Positions 1-5,438 of a stretch of DNA of 5,438 nucleotides are shown here, one piece after another. The stretch lies in NCBI GenBank assembly GCA_046541805.1, contig JBKHCM010000164.1:1-5438 (forward strand), written 5' to 3'. The position numbers and the translations under genes are program-made. Within the stretch, counting starts at the first letter, position 1; the number at the start of each line of letters is the position of its first letter. The stretch comes from JAAAPF01 sp046541805 (GTDB lineage: Bacteria; Pseudomonadota; Alphaproteobacteria; Geminicoccales; Geminicoccaceae). Under the pieces are notes generated by a model, which did no database searches, was not told the DNA's origin, and saw only the letters and a list, made by a program, of their open reading frames with translations.

Positions 1-474
1 ATGCTGGCGTTCGCGAGACCTTGGCCGCCCCGGCGGCGTGGCGCCACGACCTTCGGCGCTTTCGCTCAGCCCGTCGCCACGGCGCTCGCGGACCACCGGC
101 TCGCCCTCGCCCGCTCGGCCCCGGCGGGCCGGGCGCCCGCGCGGCGCCGCGCCTGGGCGCGCTTGAAAACCCGGAGCCTCGACGCCTCGACCGGGCCGCG
201 GTGGCGCTCGCGAGGTTCGCTGAGACCGCGCCGGCCGAGCGCCACCGCCGCGGCCTCCGCACGAGGCCGGCGGCCTTGGCCGATGCGACGGTGACGGTCG
301 TGCACGGCTGCGGGCTCGCCGCCCGCGCCCAAGACGGCCGGGTGAACCGGGTCTCGAGCCTCGATCCCGCCCGGATCACCGCCCCCTTGGAGGTGCCGGC
401 GAGCTGGCGGGCGGTCGCCTCCCTCTCGGCCGCCCGCCGCCTGCGGTGGCGCCGCCGAGGTGGTGCGGGCGGCC
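1..474. other. Unassigned left-end stretch, possibly a degraded or frameshifted coding region
   Basis: No gene can be named in these 474 bases. Every forward and reverse reading is rich in Arg, Ala, Pro and Gly, as expected for non-functional readings of very G+C-rich DNA. Forward frame 3 from about 160 to 445 does show a coding-like bias: by hand count roughly nine in ten third positions are G or C and about two thirds of second positions are. Forward frame 1 shows a weaker version from 1 to about 215. That would fit a rightward gene with a frameshift near 160-215. No stop closes frame 3 before it enters the antisense of ubiX, which argues against an intact gene. I recognise no motif or family in the translations. 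It may equally be untranslated DNA downstream of ubiX. Confidence 0.3.
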
Positions 475-1056
475 TCACTCGGCCTCGCCGGGTGCCGCCA
501 CCGGCTCCCGCCACCTCCGCACCAGCTCGTTCTCCAGCTCCAAAAGGTCGAGCCAGCGGCCGACCTGGTGGTCGACGAGGTCGTCGAGGCTCTGCGGCCG
601 CGCGTAGAAGGCGGGCATCGGCGGGGCGATGACCGCACCGAGCTCGGCGGCCTCGGCCATGTTGCGCAAGTGGCCGAGGTGCAGGGGCGTCTCGCGCGGC
701 GCCAGGATCAGGCGGCGGCGCTCCTTGAGGGCGACGTCGGCGGCGCGGGTGAGGAGGCTGGTGGCGAGGCCGCGGGCGATCTCGGCGAGCGTGCGCATCG
801 AGCACGGCGCGATGATCATGCCCAGCGCCCGGAACGAGCCCGAGGCGGGGCCGGCGCCGACATCGGCGTTGTCGTGGACGTGCTCGGCCAGCGCCTTGAC
901 CTCGGCGGCGGTGCGGTCGGTCTCATAGGCGAGCGTCATCGCCGCCGCCTTGGAGAGGATCAGGTGCCGCTCGACCCCGGCGGCGCCCAAGGCCTCCAAA
1001 AGTCGAATGCCGTAGACGACGCCGCTGGCGCCCGATAGCCCTACAACGACCCGCAT
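475..1056 (-). CDS. ubiX: Flavin prenyltransferase UbiX
   Basis: This 193-residue protein matches the UbiX/Pad1 family in length and motifs. UbiX transfers a dimethylallyl group to reduced FMN to make prenylated FMN, the cofactor of UbiD-type reversible decarboxylases, including the ubiquinone-pathway one. Visible motifs are the N-terminal GLSGASG flavin-phosphate loop (residues 6-12), GSF (73-75), APCSMRTLAEIA (83-94), the block with K111, R121 and E122 (within 104-125), and PPMPAFY ending at Y151. K111, R121 and Y151 keep the spacing of K129, R139 and Y169 in the Pseudomonas aeruginosa enzyme, so the active site looks complete. I chose the ATG at 1054-1056 because MRVVVGLSGASG is the family's usual N terminus; the frame is open up to 1137, but that extension is atypical. 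The ribosome site is weak (GGAAGTGGGAA upstream). The gene is divergent from the DUF465 gene. No ubiD is in the window, so its partner decarboxylase is unknown. Confidence 0.95.
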   Translation of the reverse strand: MRVVVGLSGASGVVYGIRLLEALGAAGVERHLILSKAAAMTLAYETDRTAAEVKALAEHVHDNADVGAGPASGSFRALGMIIAPCSMRTLAEIARGLATSLLTRAADVALKERRRLILAPRETPLHLGHLRNMAEAAELGAVIAPPMPAFYARPQSLDDLVDHQVGRWLDLLELENELVRRWREPVAAPGEAE

Positions 1057-1120
1057 GCCGTTCCCACTTCCAACGTGTCGCGGGGCCGCCGGCGGTGGCT
1101 CGCGACGTAAGCCGAATGGC

Positions 1121-1162
1121 GACCCAAGCGGTTTCACAATAACCTGTAAAATCGTTTGGGTC
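1121..1162. promoter_or_regulatory. Imperfect dyad in the ubiX / DUF465 divergent gap, with a -10-like box
   Basis: The arms GACCCAAGCGGTTTC (1121-1135) and AAAATCGTTTGGGTC (1148-1162) are inverted copies matching at 12 of 15 positions, separated by 12 bases. The right arm overlaps the A/T-rich box TAAAAT (1147-1152), the best -10 candidate for the rightward DUF465 gene, though I see no good -35 at the right spacing. On the other strand TTGTCG (1168-1163) is a weak -35 candidate for ubiX. The position between two divergent starts, over a promoter-like box, suggests an operator for a dimeric regulator. That role is inferred; the dyad itself is seen directly. Confidence 0.45.
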
Positions 1163-1166
1163 CGAC

Positions 1167-1173
1167 AAGGAGG
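1167..1173 (+). promoter_or_regulatory. Shine-Dalgarno site for the DUF465 gene
   Basis: AAGGAGG is a near-perfect anti-16S match, ending 11 bases before the ATG at 1185. A second in-frame ATG at 1191 would be 17 bases away, too far, so this site supports the start at 1185. Confidence 0.8.
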
Positions 1174-1184
1174 TTCGACGGATC

Positions 1185-1385
1185 ATGTCGATGCAAGAAC
1201 ACCTTCTGAGCTTGAAGGGCAAGCACGCGTCACTGGACAAGGAGCTGATCGACGAGCTGCAACGCCCGCATCCGGACCAGACGCTCTGCGCGAAATTGAA
1301 GCGGCAGAAGTTGCGCATCAAAGACGAGATCCTTCGCCTCGAAGAATCGGCCGGGCGGTACCAGCGCTCCGGCGCCGTCCACTGA
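1185..1385 (+). CDS. DUF465 / YdcH-family small helical protein
   Basis: This 66-residue protein fits the DUF465 (YdcH) family in size and pattern. It is almost wholly charged and helical: HLLSLKGKHASLDKELIDEL near the N terminus (residues 6-25), a short break at RPHPDQT, then a second helix with the family-typical KLKRQKLRIKDEILRLEE run (about 37-54). This is the expected helical hairpin or coiled coil. There is no signal peptide or membrane segment, so it should be cytoplasmic. The family has no settled biochemical role, and I assign none. The start at 1185 is backed by a strong AAGGAGG upstream. It is divergent from ubiX and convergent with the acyl-CoA ligase, so it is probably a single-gene transcript, followed 16 bases after its stop by a hairpin. 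Confidence 0.9.
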   Translation: MSMQEHLLSLKGKHASLDKELIDELQRPHPDQTLCAKLKRQKLRIKDEILRLEESAGRYQRSGAVH

Positions 1386-1401
1386 CATCGTCGGGCGACG
1401 C

Positions 1402-1431
1402 GGCGCTTTTTCCCGAAGGGGGAAAGGCGCC
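1402..1431. terminator. Stem-loop after the DUF465 gene, candidate terminator
   Basis: GGCGCT(T)TTTCCC (1402-1414) pairs with GGGAAAGGCGCC (1420-1431): 12 base pairs including one G-T wobble, one bulged T, and the loop GAAGG. It starts 16 bases after the DUF465 stop. No T-run follows on either strand, so it is not a classical intrinsic terminator. Its place between convergent genes suggests a bidirectional stop or a 3'-end stabiliser. Confidence 0.5.
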
Positions 1432-1460
1432 CGCCGCCCGCCTCCGCCGAGCGCGCCGCG

Positions 1461-1496
1461 GGCGCCAAAGGCGCCACCCTCAGACCTCTTTGGCGC
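1461..1496. terminator. Nested inverted repeats at the 3' end of the acyl-CoA ligase gene
   Basis: GGCGCC (1461-1466) and GGCGCC (1470-1475) form a tight six-pair stem with an AAA loop, only 4 bases past the ligase stop. An alternative perfect nine-pair match joins GCGCCAAAG (1462-1470) to CTTTGGCGC (1488-1496), the latter lying inside the last codons of the ligase. The two pairings exclude each other. No T-run follows leftward, so termination is plausible by position but not proven by form. Confidence 0.4.
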
Positions 1497-3129
1497 GCTC
1501 CCGCAACACCGTCTTTTGCACCTTGCCGGTCGACGTCTTGGGCAGCTCGCCGAAGACGACGGTCTTGGGCGCCTTGAAGTGCGCGAGCTCGTCGCGGCAA
1601 TGCGCGATCAGCTCCTCCGCCGTAGCCGCGGCCCCCGGCTTCAGCGTGACGAAGGCGCATGGGCTCTCGCCCCAGCGCTCGTCCGGCCGCGCCACCACCG
1701 CCGCCTCCAGCACCGCCGGGTGGCGGAAGAGGGCACCTTCGACCTCGATCGAGGAGATATTCTCGCCGCCGGAGATGATGATGTCCTTGGCGCGGTCCTT
1801 GATCTCGACATAGCCGTCGCCATGGGTGACGGCGAGGTCGCCGGTATGGAACCAGCCGCCGGCGAAGGCCTTGGCCGTCGCCTCGGGGTTCTTGAGATAG
1901 CCCTTGGCGACGGTGTGGCCGCGCATCAAGATCTCGCCGATCGCCGCGCCGTCGTGCGGCAGCGGCTCCAGCGTCTGCACATCCGCCACCTCGAGCCCCT
2001 CGAGAATGGGGTAGGGCACCCCCTGGCGCGCCAGCATGCGCGCCTGCTCGGCGGGCGGCAGCGCGTTCCAGCGCTCCTGCCAGGCGCAGACGGTGGCGGG
2101 GCCGTAGACCTCGGTCAGGCCGTAGACGTGGGTGACCTCGAAGTTGCGCTGCGCCATGCGTTCGAGGATCGCCGCCGGCGGCGCCGAGGCCGCGGTCATC
2201 ATCTTGACCTTGTGGGCGATCGGTTCGTGCAGCGCGTCGGGCGCGTTGGCGATCAGGCTCATGACGATCGGCGCGCCGCAGAGATGGGTCACCCCGGCCG
2301 CGGCGACCTCGCCCAGGACGTCCTCGGCCGTCACCTTGCGCAGGCAGACATGGGTGCCGGCCTTGAGGGTGACGGTCCAGGGAAAGCACCAGCCGTTGCA
2401 GTGGAACATCGGCAGGGTCCAGAGATAGACCGGTTTGTCGCCGAGATCCCAGACCAGCGCGTTGCCGATCGCGTTCAGGTACGCCCCGCGGTGGTGGTAG
2501 ACCACGCCCTTGGGCTCGCCGGTGGTGCCCGAGGTGTAGTTGAGGCTGATCGCCTGCCACTCGTCGGCGGGGTGGTAGGGCACGAAGTCCGGCTCGCCCT
2601 GCTCGAGCAGGGCCTCGTAGTCGAGCGCGCCGAGCCGCTCGCCCGGCGCCGCCGGATCGACGATGTCGACGACCTCGAGGGCGCGGTCGACCTGGGCGAG
2701 CGCGGCCTTGATGACCGGGGCGAACTCGGTGTCGGTGAGCAGGACCGTGGTCTCGCCGTGGGCGAGGATGTAGGCGATGGTGCGCGCATCGAGCCGGGTG
2801 TTGAGCGCGTTCAGGACCGCGCCCGCGAGCGGCACGCCGTAATGGGCCTCCAACAGCTCGGGGATGTTGGGCGCCATCACCGCCACGGTGTCGCCGGGCC
2901 GGACGCCGCGGGCGGCGAGGCCCGCGGCGAGGCGGTGGCAGCGCGCGCGCAGCTCGCGGTAGTCGCGCCGCAAGGCGCCGTAGCGCACCGCCAGCCGGTC
3001 GGGAAAGGCGTCGGCGGTGCGGTCGAGCAAGGTCAACGGCGTCAGCGGGCGGAAATTGGCGGGCGTGCGGCCGAGGCCCCGCTCGAAGATCGACGCGGTC
3101 GAAAACCGGGCTTCGCGGCGCTCGGGCAT
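1480..3129 (-). CDS. AMP-forming acyl-CoA ligase, DmdB/AlkK-like
   Basis: This complete 549-residue member of the ANL (adenylate-forming) superfamily should activate a short- or medium-chain carboxylic acid: acid + ATP to acyl-AMP, then CoA to acyl-CoA. The phosphate-binding loop is YTSGTTGEPKG (198-208), followed by the subgroup-typical VVYHHRGAYL. Then come MFHCNGWCFPW (241-251), THVYGLTE with the A5 motif (333-340), HTGDL with D431, the hinge segment KDRAKDIIISGGENIS (444-459), and PKTSTGKVQK with the catalytic lysine K536. All core residues are present. The HHRGAYL, HCNGWCFPW and LTEVYGPATVCAW blocks resemble the group holding 3-methylmercaptopropionyl-CoA ligase (DmdB), AlkK-type ligases and plant BZO1-like enzymes, so the true substrate cannot be fixed from sequence. 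The ATG at 3129 is preceded by GAGGAGA at good spacing (3135-3141). It is divergent from prpE and probably cytoplasmic. Confidence 0.93.
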   Translation of the reverse strand: MPERREARFSTASIFERGLGRTPANFRPLTPLTLLDRTADAFPDRLAVRYGALRRDYRELRARCHRLAAGLAARGVRPGDTVAVMAPNIPELLEAHYGVPLAGAVLNALNTRLDARTIAYILAHGETTVLLTDTEFAPVIKAALAQVDRALEVVDIVDPAAPGERLGALDYEALLEQGEPDFVPYHPADEWQAISLNYTSGTTGEPKGVVYHHRGAYLNAIGNALVWDLGDKPVYLWTLPMFHCNGWCFPWTVTLKAGTHVCLRKVTAEDVLGEVAAAGVTHLCGAPIVMSLIANAPDALHEPIAHKVKMMTAASAPPAAILERMAQRNFEVTHVYGLTEVYGPATVCAWQERWNALPPAEQARMLARQGVPYPILEGLEVADVQTLEPLPHDGAAIGEILMRGHTVAKGYLKNPEATAKAFAGGWFHTGDLAVTHGDGYVEIKDRAKDIIISGGENISSIEVEGALFRHPAVLEAAVVARPDERWGESPCAFVTLKPGAAATAEELIAHCRDELAHFKAPKTVVFGELPKTSTGKVQKTVLRERAKEV

Positions 3130-3303
3130 GATGGTCTCCTCGCTGACCTCCGTGCGCCGGGGGTGTGCGCCGCCCCGACCGGCCTGTCAACGCGCCGCGC
3201 GCGCCGGCGCTTGCGGCCACGACCGATCTTTGTCCCTATGGAGAGCGCCGCCGCCCTGGTACATGCGGAAGCGATGATCCGTGCCTGCTGGGAGGTGGAA
3301 CAG
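3130..3303. promoter_or_regulatory. Divergent intergenic region between the two acyl-CoA ligase genes
   Basis: These 174 bases must carry both transcription starts, since the flanking genes point apart. I see no convincing -35/-10 pair: the best rightward guess, TTGCGG (3211-3216) with CCTATG 18 bases on, is weak. The leftward ribosome site GAGGAGA (complement of 3135-3141) and the rightward GGGAGG (3290-3295) are both clear. Nothing else recognisable is present. Confidence 0.4.
3290..3295 (+). promoter_or_regulatory. Shine-Dalgarno site deciding the prpE start
   Basis: GGGAGG lies 8 bases before the ATG at 3304. The frame is open much further upstream, with in-frame ATGs at 3238 and 3274, but neither has a comparable ribosome site, so this element fixes the start at 3304. 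Confidence 0.8.
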
Positions 3304-5193
3304 ATGAGCTTGCAGGACGAGGTGCGCGAACGCTCGCTGCGCGACCCCGAGGGCTTTTGGGGCGAGGCCGCCCAGGCGCTCGACTGGGACCGCCGCTGGG
3401 ACAAGGTGCTCGACAGCGCGCGCGCCCCCTTCTACCGCTGGTTCGTCGGCGGCAAGCTGAACACCTGCTACAACGCCGTCGATCGCCACGTCGAGCGTGG
3501 CCGCGGCGCGCAGGCGGCGATCATCCACGACAGCCCGGTCACGGGCACCGTGCGGACCATCACCTACGCCGAGCTGCAGGACCTCACCGCCCGCTTCGCC
3601 GGCGCCTTGAAGGCCCGCGGCGTCGGCTACGGCGACCGGGTCATCATCTACATGCCGATGGTGCCCGAGGCGCTGATCGCGATGCTCGCCTGTGCGCGCA
3701 TCGGGGCGATCCACTCGGTCGTCTTCGGCGGCTTCGCGGCGCACGAGCTCGCCACCCGCGTCGACGACGCCAAGCCCAAGGTCATCGTCTCGGCGAGCTG
3801 CGGCATCGAAGGGACGCGCGTCATCCCCTACAAGCCGCTCCTCGACCAGGCGCTCGCCGAGGCCAAGCACCAGGTCGACGCCTGCATCCTGTTGCAGCGC
3901 CCGCAGGCGGAGGCCGAGCTCAGCCCGGGCCGCGACACCACCTGGCAGGACGCGATGGCGGCGGCCGAGCCGGCCGCGTGCGTCCCGGTCGAGGCCACCG
4001 ACCCGCTCTACATCCTCTACACCTCGGGCACGACCGGTCAGCCCAAGGGCGTCGTGCGCGACAACGGTGGCCACGCCACCGCGCTCTTGTGGAGCATGAA
4101 GAACATCTACGACGTCGCGCCCGGCGAGGTCTATTGGGCCGCCTCCGACGTCGGCTGGGTCGTCGGCCACAGCTACATCGTCTACGCCCCGCTGCTGAAC
4201 GGGAACACGACGATCGTGTACGAGGGCAAGCCCGTGGGCACGCCCGACCCCGGCGCCTTTTGGCGGGTCATCAGCCAGCACGGCGTCGCCGTGATGTTCA
4301 CCGCGCCGACGGCCTTCCGCGCGATCCGCAAGGAGGACCCGCAGGCCGTCAAGATGCACGAGCACGACCTGTCGCGGTTCCGCACGCTCTTCCTCGCCGG
4401 CGAGCGCTGCGATCCCGACACCTTGATGTGGGCGCAAGAGCAGCTCGGCGTGCCGGTGATCGACCACTGGTGGCAGACCGAGACCGGCTGGGCGATCGCC
4501 GCCAACTGCATCGGGCTCGAAAAGCTGCCGATCAAGCCGGGCTCGCCCACCAAGGCGGTGCCGGGCTACGACGTCCGCGTCCTCGACGAGGAGGGCCACG
4601 AGGTCGCCGACGGCCAGATCGGCGCCATCTGCGTCAAGCAGCCGTTGCCGCCGTCCTGCCTGATGACGCTGTGGCAGAACGACGACCGCTGCGAGCAGGC
4701 CTATTACCGTCGCTATCCCGGCTATTACTTGACCGGCGATGCCGGGTACAAGGATCAGGACGGCTATATCTACATCATGAGCCGGATCGACGACATCATC
4801 AACGTCGCTGGTCATCGGCTCTCGACCGGCGCCATCGAGGAGGTGCTGGCGAGCCACCCCGCCGTCGCCGAGTGCGCCGTCATCGGCGTCCACGACCCGA
4901 TGAAGGGCGAGCTGCCGCTGGGTCTCGTCGTCCTCAAATCCGGCGTCGACATGGAGGAGGAGCAGCTGCGCCGCGAGCTGGTCCAGAAGGTGCGCGACGA
5001 CATCGGCCCCGTCGCCGCCTTCAAGCACGTCGCGGTGGTCGGCCGTCTGCCGAAGACCCGCTCGGGCAAGATCCTGCGCGGGACGATGAAGAAGATCGCC
5101 GACCACCAGGCCTTCAACGTCCCGGCGACCATCGACGACCCGGCGATCCTCGAGGAGATCGACGAGGCCTTGAAGCCGCTCGGCTACGGCTGA
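3304..5193 (+). CDS. prpE: Propionyl-CoA synthetase PrpE
   Basis: This 629-residue ANL-superfamily enzyme should convert propionate, ATP and CoA to propionyl-CoA, AMP and PPi, and may also take acetate. The length equals that of characterised PrpE proteins and is shorter than typical acetyl-CoA synthetase (about 650). The N-terminal block YRWFVGGKLNTCYNAVDRHV (44-63) is typical of PrpE/ACSS3. The nucleotide loop is YTSGTTGQPKG (239-249), followed by the PrpE-like RDNGGHATALLWSM. Next are WWQTETGW (389-396), TGD (478-480), the hinge SRIDDIINVAGHR (493-505), and PKTRSGKILR with catalytic K589. That lysine is the position reversibly acylated in Salmonella PrpE, so similar control is possible here but inferred. 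The start at 3304 rests on GGGAGG upstream and family N-terminal length. No prpB/C/D genes are adjacent, so the fate of the propionyl-CoA (methylcitrate or methylmalonyl route) is not shown. It is followed by strong stem-loops. Confidence 0.95.
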   Translation: MSLQDEVRERSLRDPEGFWGEAAQALDWDRRWDKVLDSARAPFYRWFVGGKLNTCYNAVDRHVERGRGAQAAIIHDSPVTGTVRTITYAELQDLTARFAGALKARGVGYGDRVIIYMPMVPEALIAMLACARIGAIHSVVFGGFAAHELATRVDDAKPKVIVSASCGIEGTRVIPYKPLLDQALAEAKHQVDACILLQRPQAEAELSPGRDTTWQDAMAAAEPAACVPVEATDPLYILYTSGTTGQPKGVVRDNGGHATALLWSMKNIYDVAPGEVYWAASDVGWVVGHSYIVYAPLLNGNTTIVYEGKPVGTPDPGAFWRVISQHGVAVMFTAPTAFRAIRKEDPQAVKMHEHDLSRFRTLFLAGERCDPDTLMWAQEQLGVPVIDHWWQTETGWAIAANCIGLEKLPIKPGSPTKAVPGYDVRVLDEEGHEVADGQIGAICVKQPLPPSCLMTLWQNDDRCEQAYYRRYPGYYLTGDAGYKDQDGYIYIMSRIDDIINVAGHRLSTGAIEEVLASHPAVAECAVIGVHDPMKGELPLGLVVLKSGVDMEEEQLRRELVQKVRDDIGPVAAFKHVAVVGRLPKTRSGKILRGTMKKIADHQAFNVPATIDDPAILEEIDEALKPLGYG

Positions 5194-5245
5194 GCGGCCG
5201 TCGCCGCGGGACGCGGAGGCGCTGGGGCGCCGACCTCGGCCGCGA

Positions 5246-5277
5246 TGTCCGTCGCCGCCCTTGGCGCTCGACGGACA
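5246..5277. terminator. Stem-loop after prpE, candidate terminator
   Basis: TGTCCGTCG (5246-5254) and CGACGGACA (5269-5277) are perfect nine-base inverted copies. Inside them CGCC (5256-5259) pairs with GGCG (5263-5266) around a CTT loop, giving 13 pairs with a small internal loop. The structure begins 52 bases after the prpE stop. No T-run follows, so it is either a non-canonical terminator or a 3'-end protecting structure. Confidence 0.5.
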
Positions 5278-5296
5278 GGGCGACGCGACCGCGGGG

Positions 5297-5353
5297 CCGC
5301 CGCCCGCCGCGCCGAGCGATACGCGCGTCGCGCGCGGCCGGGGCGGGCGGCGG
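5297..5353. repeat. Perfect 12-bp inverted repeat downstream of prpE
   Basis: CCGCCGCCCGCC (5297-5308) and GGCGGGCGGCGG (5342-5353) match at all 12 positions across a 33-base loop. The loop is itself self-complementary in parts, including the palindrome ACGCGCGT (5321-5328). It would form a very stable RNA stem or a DNA cruciform. It may act with the preceding stem-loop to end prpE transcription; with G/C-only arms in such G+C-rich DNA, part of the match could be chance. Confidence 0.5.
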
Positions 5354-5388
5354 AAGGGTGGACCCAGGTCGGTCTAGGTACTGTGTCC

Positions 5389-5394
5389 TATAAG
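5389..5394 (+). promoter_or_regulatory. -10-like box in an A/T-richer pocket
   Basis: TATAAG differs from the consensus TATAAT at one position and sits in a local drop in G+C (about 5370-5405), rare in this window. No clear -35 lies 16-18 bases upstream. Initiation about 7 bases downstream would leave a leader of roughly 30 bases before the ATG at 5432. Confidence 0.4.
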
Positions 5395-5431
5395 CGTTAG
5401 GCTCGCCCCGCTGCCGGAGAGGGGTCCCGCC

Positions 5432-5438
5432 ATGCCGC
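5432..5438 (+). CDS. Start of a rightward gene cut by the window edge
   Basis: An ATG at 5432 lies 7 bases after a purine-rich GGAGAGGGG (5416-5424) and about 38 bases after a TATAAG box, so it looks like a gene start. Only two codons and one base are visible (Met-Pro), and nothing can be said of the product. It points the same way as prpE but is separated from it by strong stem-loops, suggesting its own transcript. Confidence 0.35.

Noticed and set aside
460..1038. A rightward 192-residue open frame opposite ubiX
   Set aside because: It overlaps ubiX almost completely, and the UbiX motifs on the reverse strand leave no doubt which strand is coding.
1057..1137. A 27-residue N-terminal extension of UbiX from the ATG at 1137
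   Set aside because: UbiX proteins begin just before the GLSGASG loop, and the extension would cover the dyad and promoter region.
923..3220. A 765-residue leftward open frame across the ligase and DUF465 genes
   Set aside because: It is a different frame of the ligase strand, is composed mainly of Arg, Gly and Ala runs, and shows no family motifs.
1516..3303. A rightward open frame running in phase into prpE, giving a possible 1225-residue protein
   Set aside because: The upstream part is the antisense of the well-supported acyl-CoA ligase. prpE has a strong ribosome site and a family-typical N terminus at 3304, so the long frame is a by-product of high G+C.
3238..3303. A 22-residue N-terminal extension of PrpE starting at ATG 3238 or 3274
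   Set aside because: Neither ATG has a good ribosome site, and the extension would exceed the usual family length; GGGAGG sits correctly before 3304.
3187..5106. A 639-residue leftward open frame antisense to prpE
   Set aside because: Its translation is Asp/Val/Gly-rich with no recognisable domain, typical of the mirror frame of a G+C-rich gene. prpE has all its catalytic motifs on the other strand.
3165..5393. A 742-residue rightward open frame overlapping prpE in another phase
   Set aside because: It is Arg/Pro-rich low-complexity translation without motifs; it is an out-of-phase reading of prpE.

Overview
This window is very G+C-rich (roughly 70% by eye), with strong G/C preference at third codon positions. 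The gene types and codon use fit an alphaproteobacterium, for example Rhodospirillales or Rhizobiales. That assignment is inferred from gene content and composition; no rRNA or other marker is present. I see no tRNA, rRNA, CRISPR array, transposase or phage gene.

Layout. (1) Positions 1-474 hold no gene I can name; the stretch has coding-like base periodicity that changes frame, so it may be a decayed or frameshifted gene. (2) ubiX (flavin prenyltransferase) runs leftward at 475-1056. (3) A 128-bp divergent gap with an imperfect dyad and an A/T-rich -10-like box separates ubiX from a small rightward DUF465/YdcH-family gene (1185-1385). (4) A 94-bp convergent gap with two hairpin structures separates that gene from a leftward AMP-forming acyl-CoA ligase (1480-3129) of the medium/short-chain, DmdB-like type. 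(5) A 174-bp divergent gap follows, then a rightward propionyl-CoA synthetase, prpE (3304-5193). (6) The right end (5194-5438) carries two strong stem-loops, a drop in G+C with a TATAAG box, and a Shine-Dalgarno sequence with an ATG opening another gene cut off by the window edge.

How the genes relate. The two adenylate-forming ligases are back to back and probably share a regulatory gap. Both activate carboxylic acids to CoA thioesters (acid + ATP + CoA to acyl-CoA + AMP + PPi), so together they look like a small acid-assimilation module. No prpB/C/D, mut or dmd partner genes lie within the window. ubiX makes the prenylated FMN cofactor used by UbiD-type decarboxylases; no ubiD is visible here. 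I found no convincing undescribed multi-gene system. The items most worth a second look are the dyad between ubiX and the DUF465 gene, the stem-loop pair after prpE, and the frame-switching coding-like stretch at the left end.
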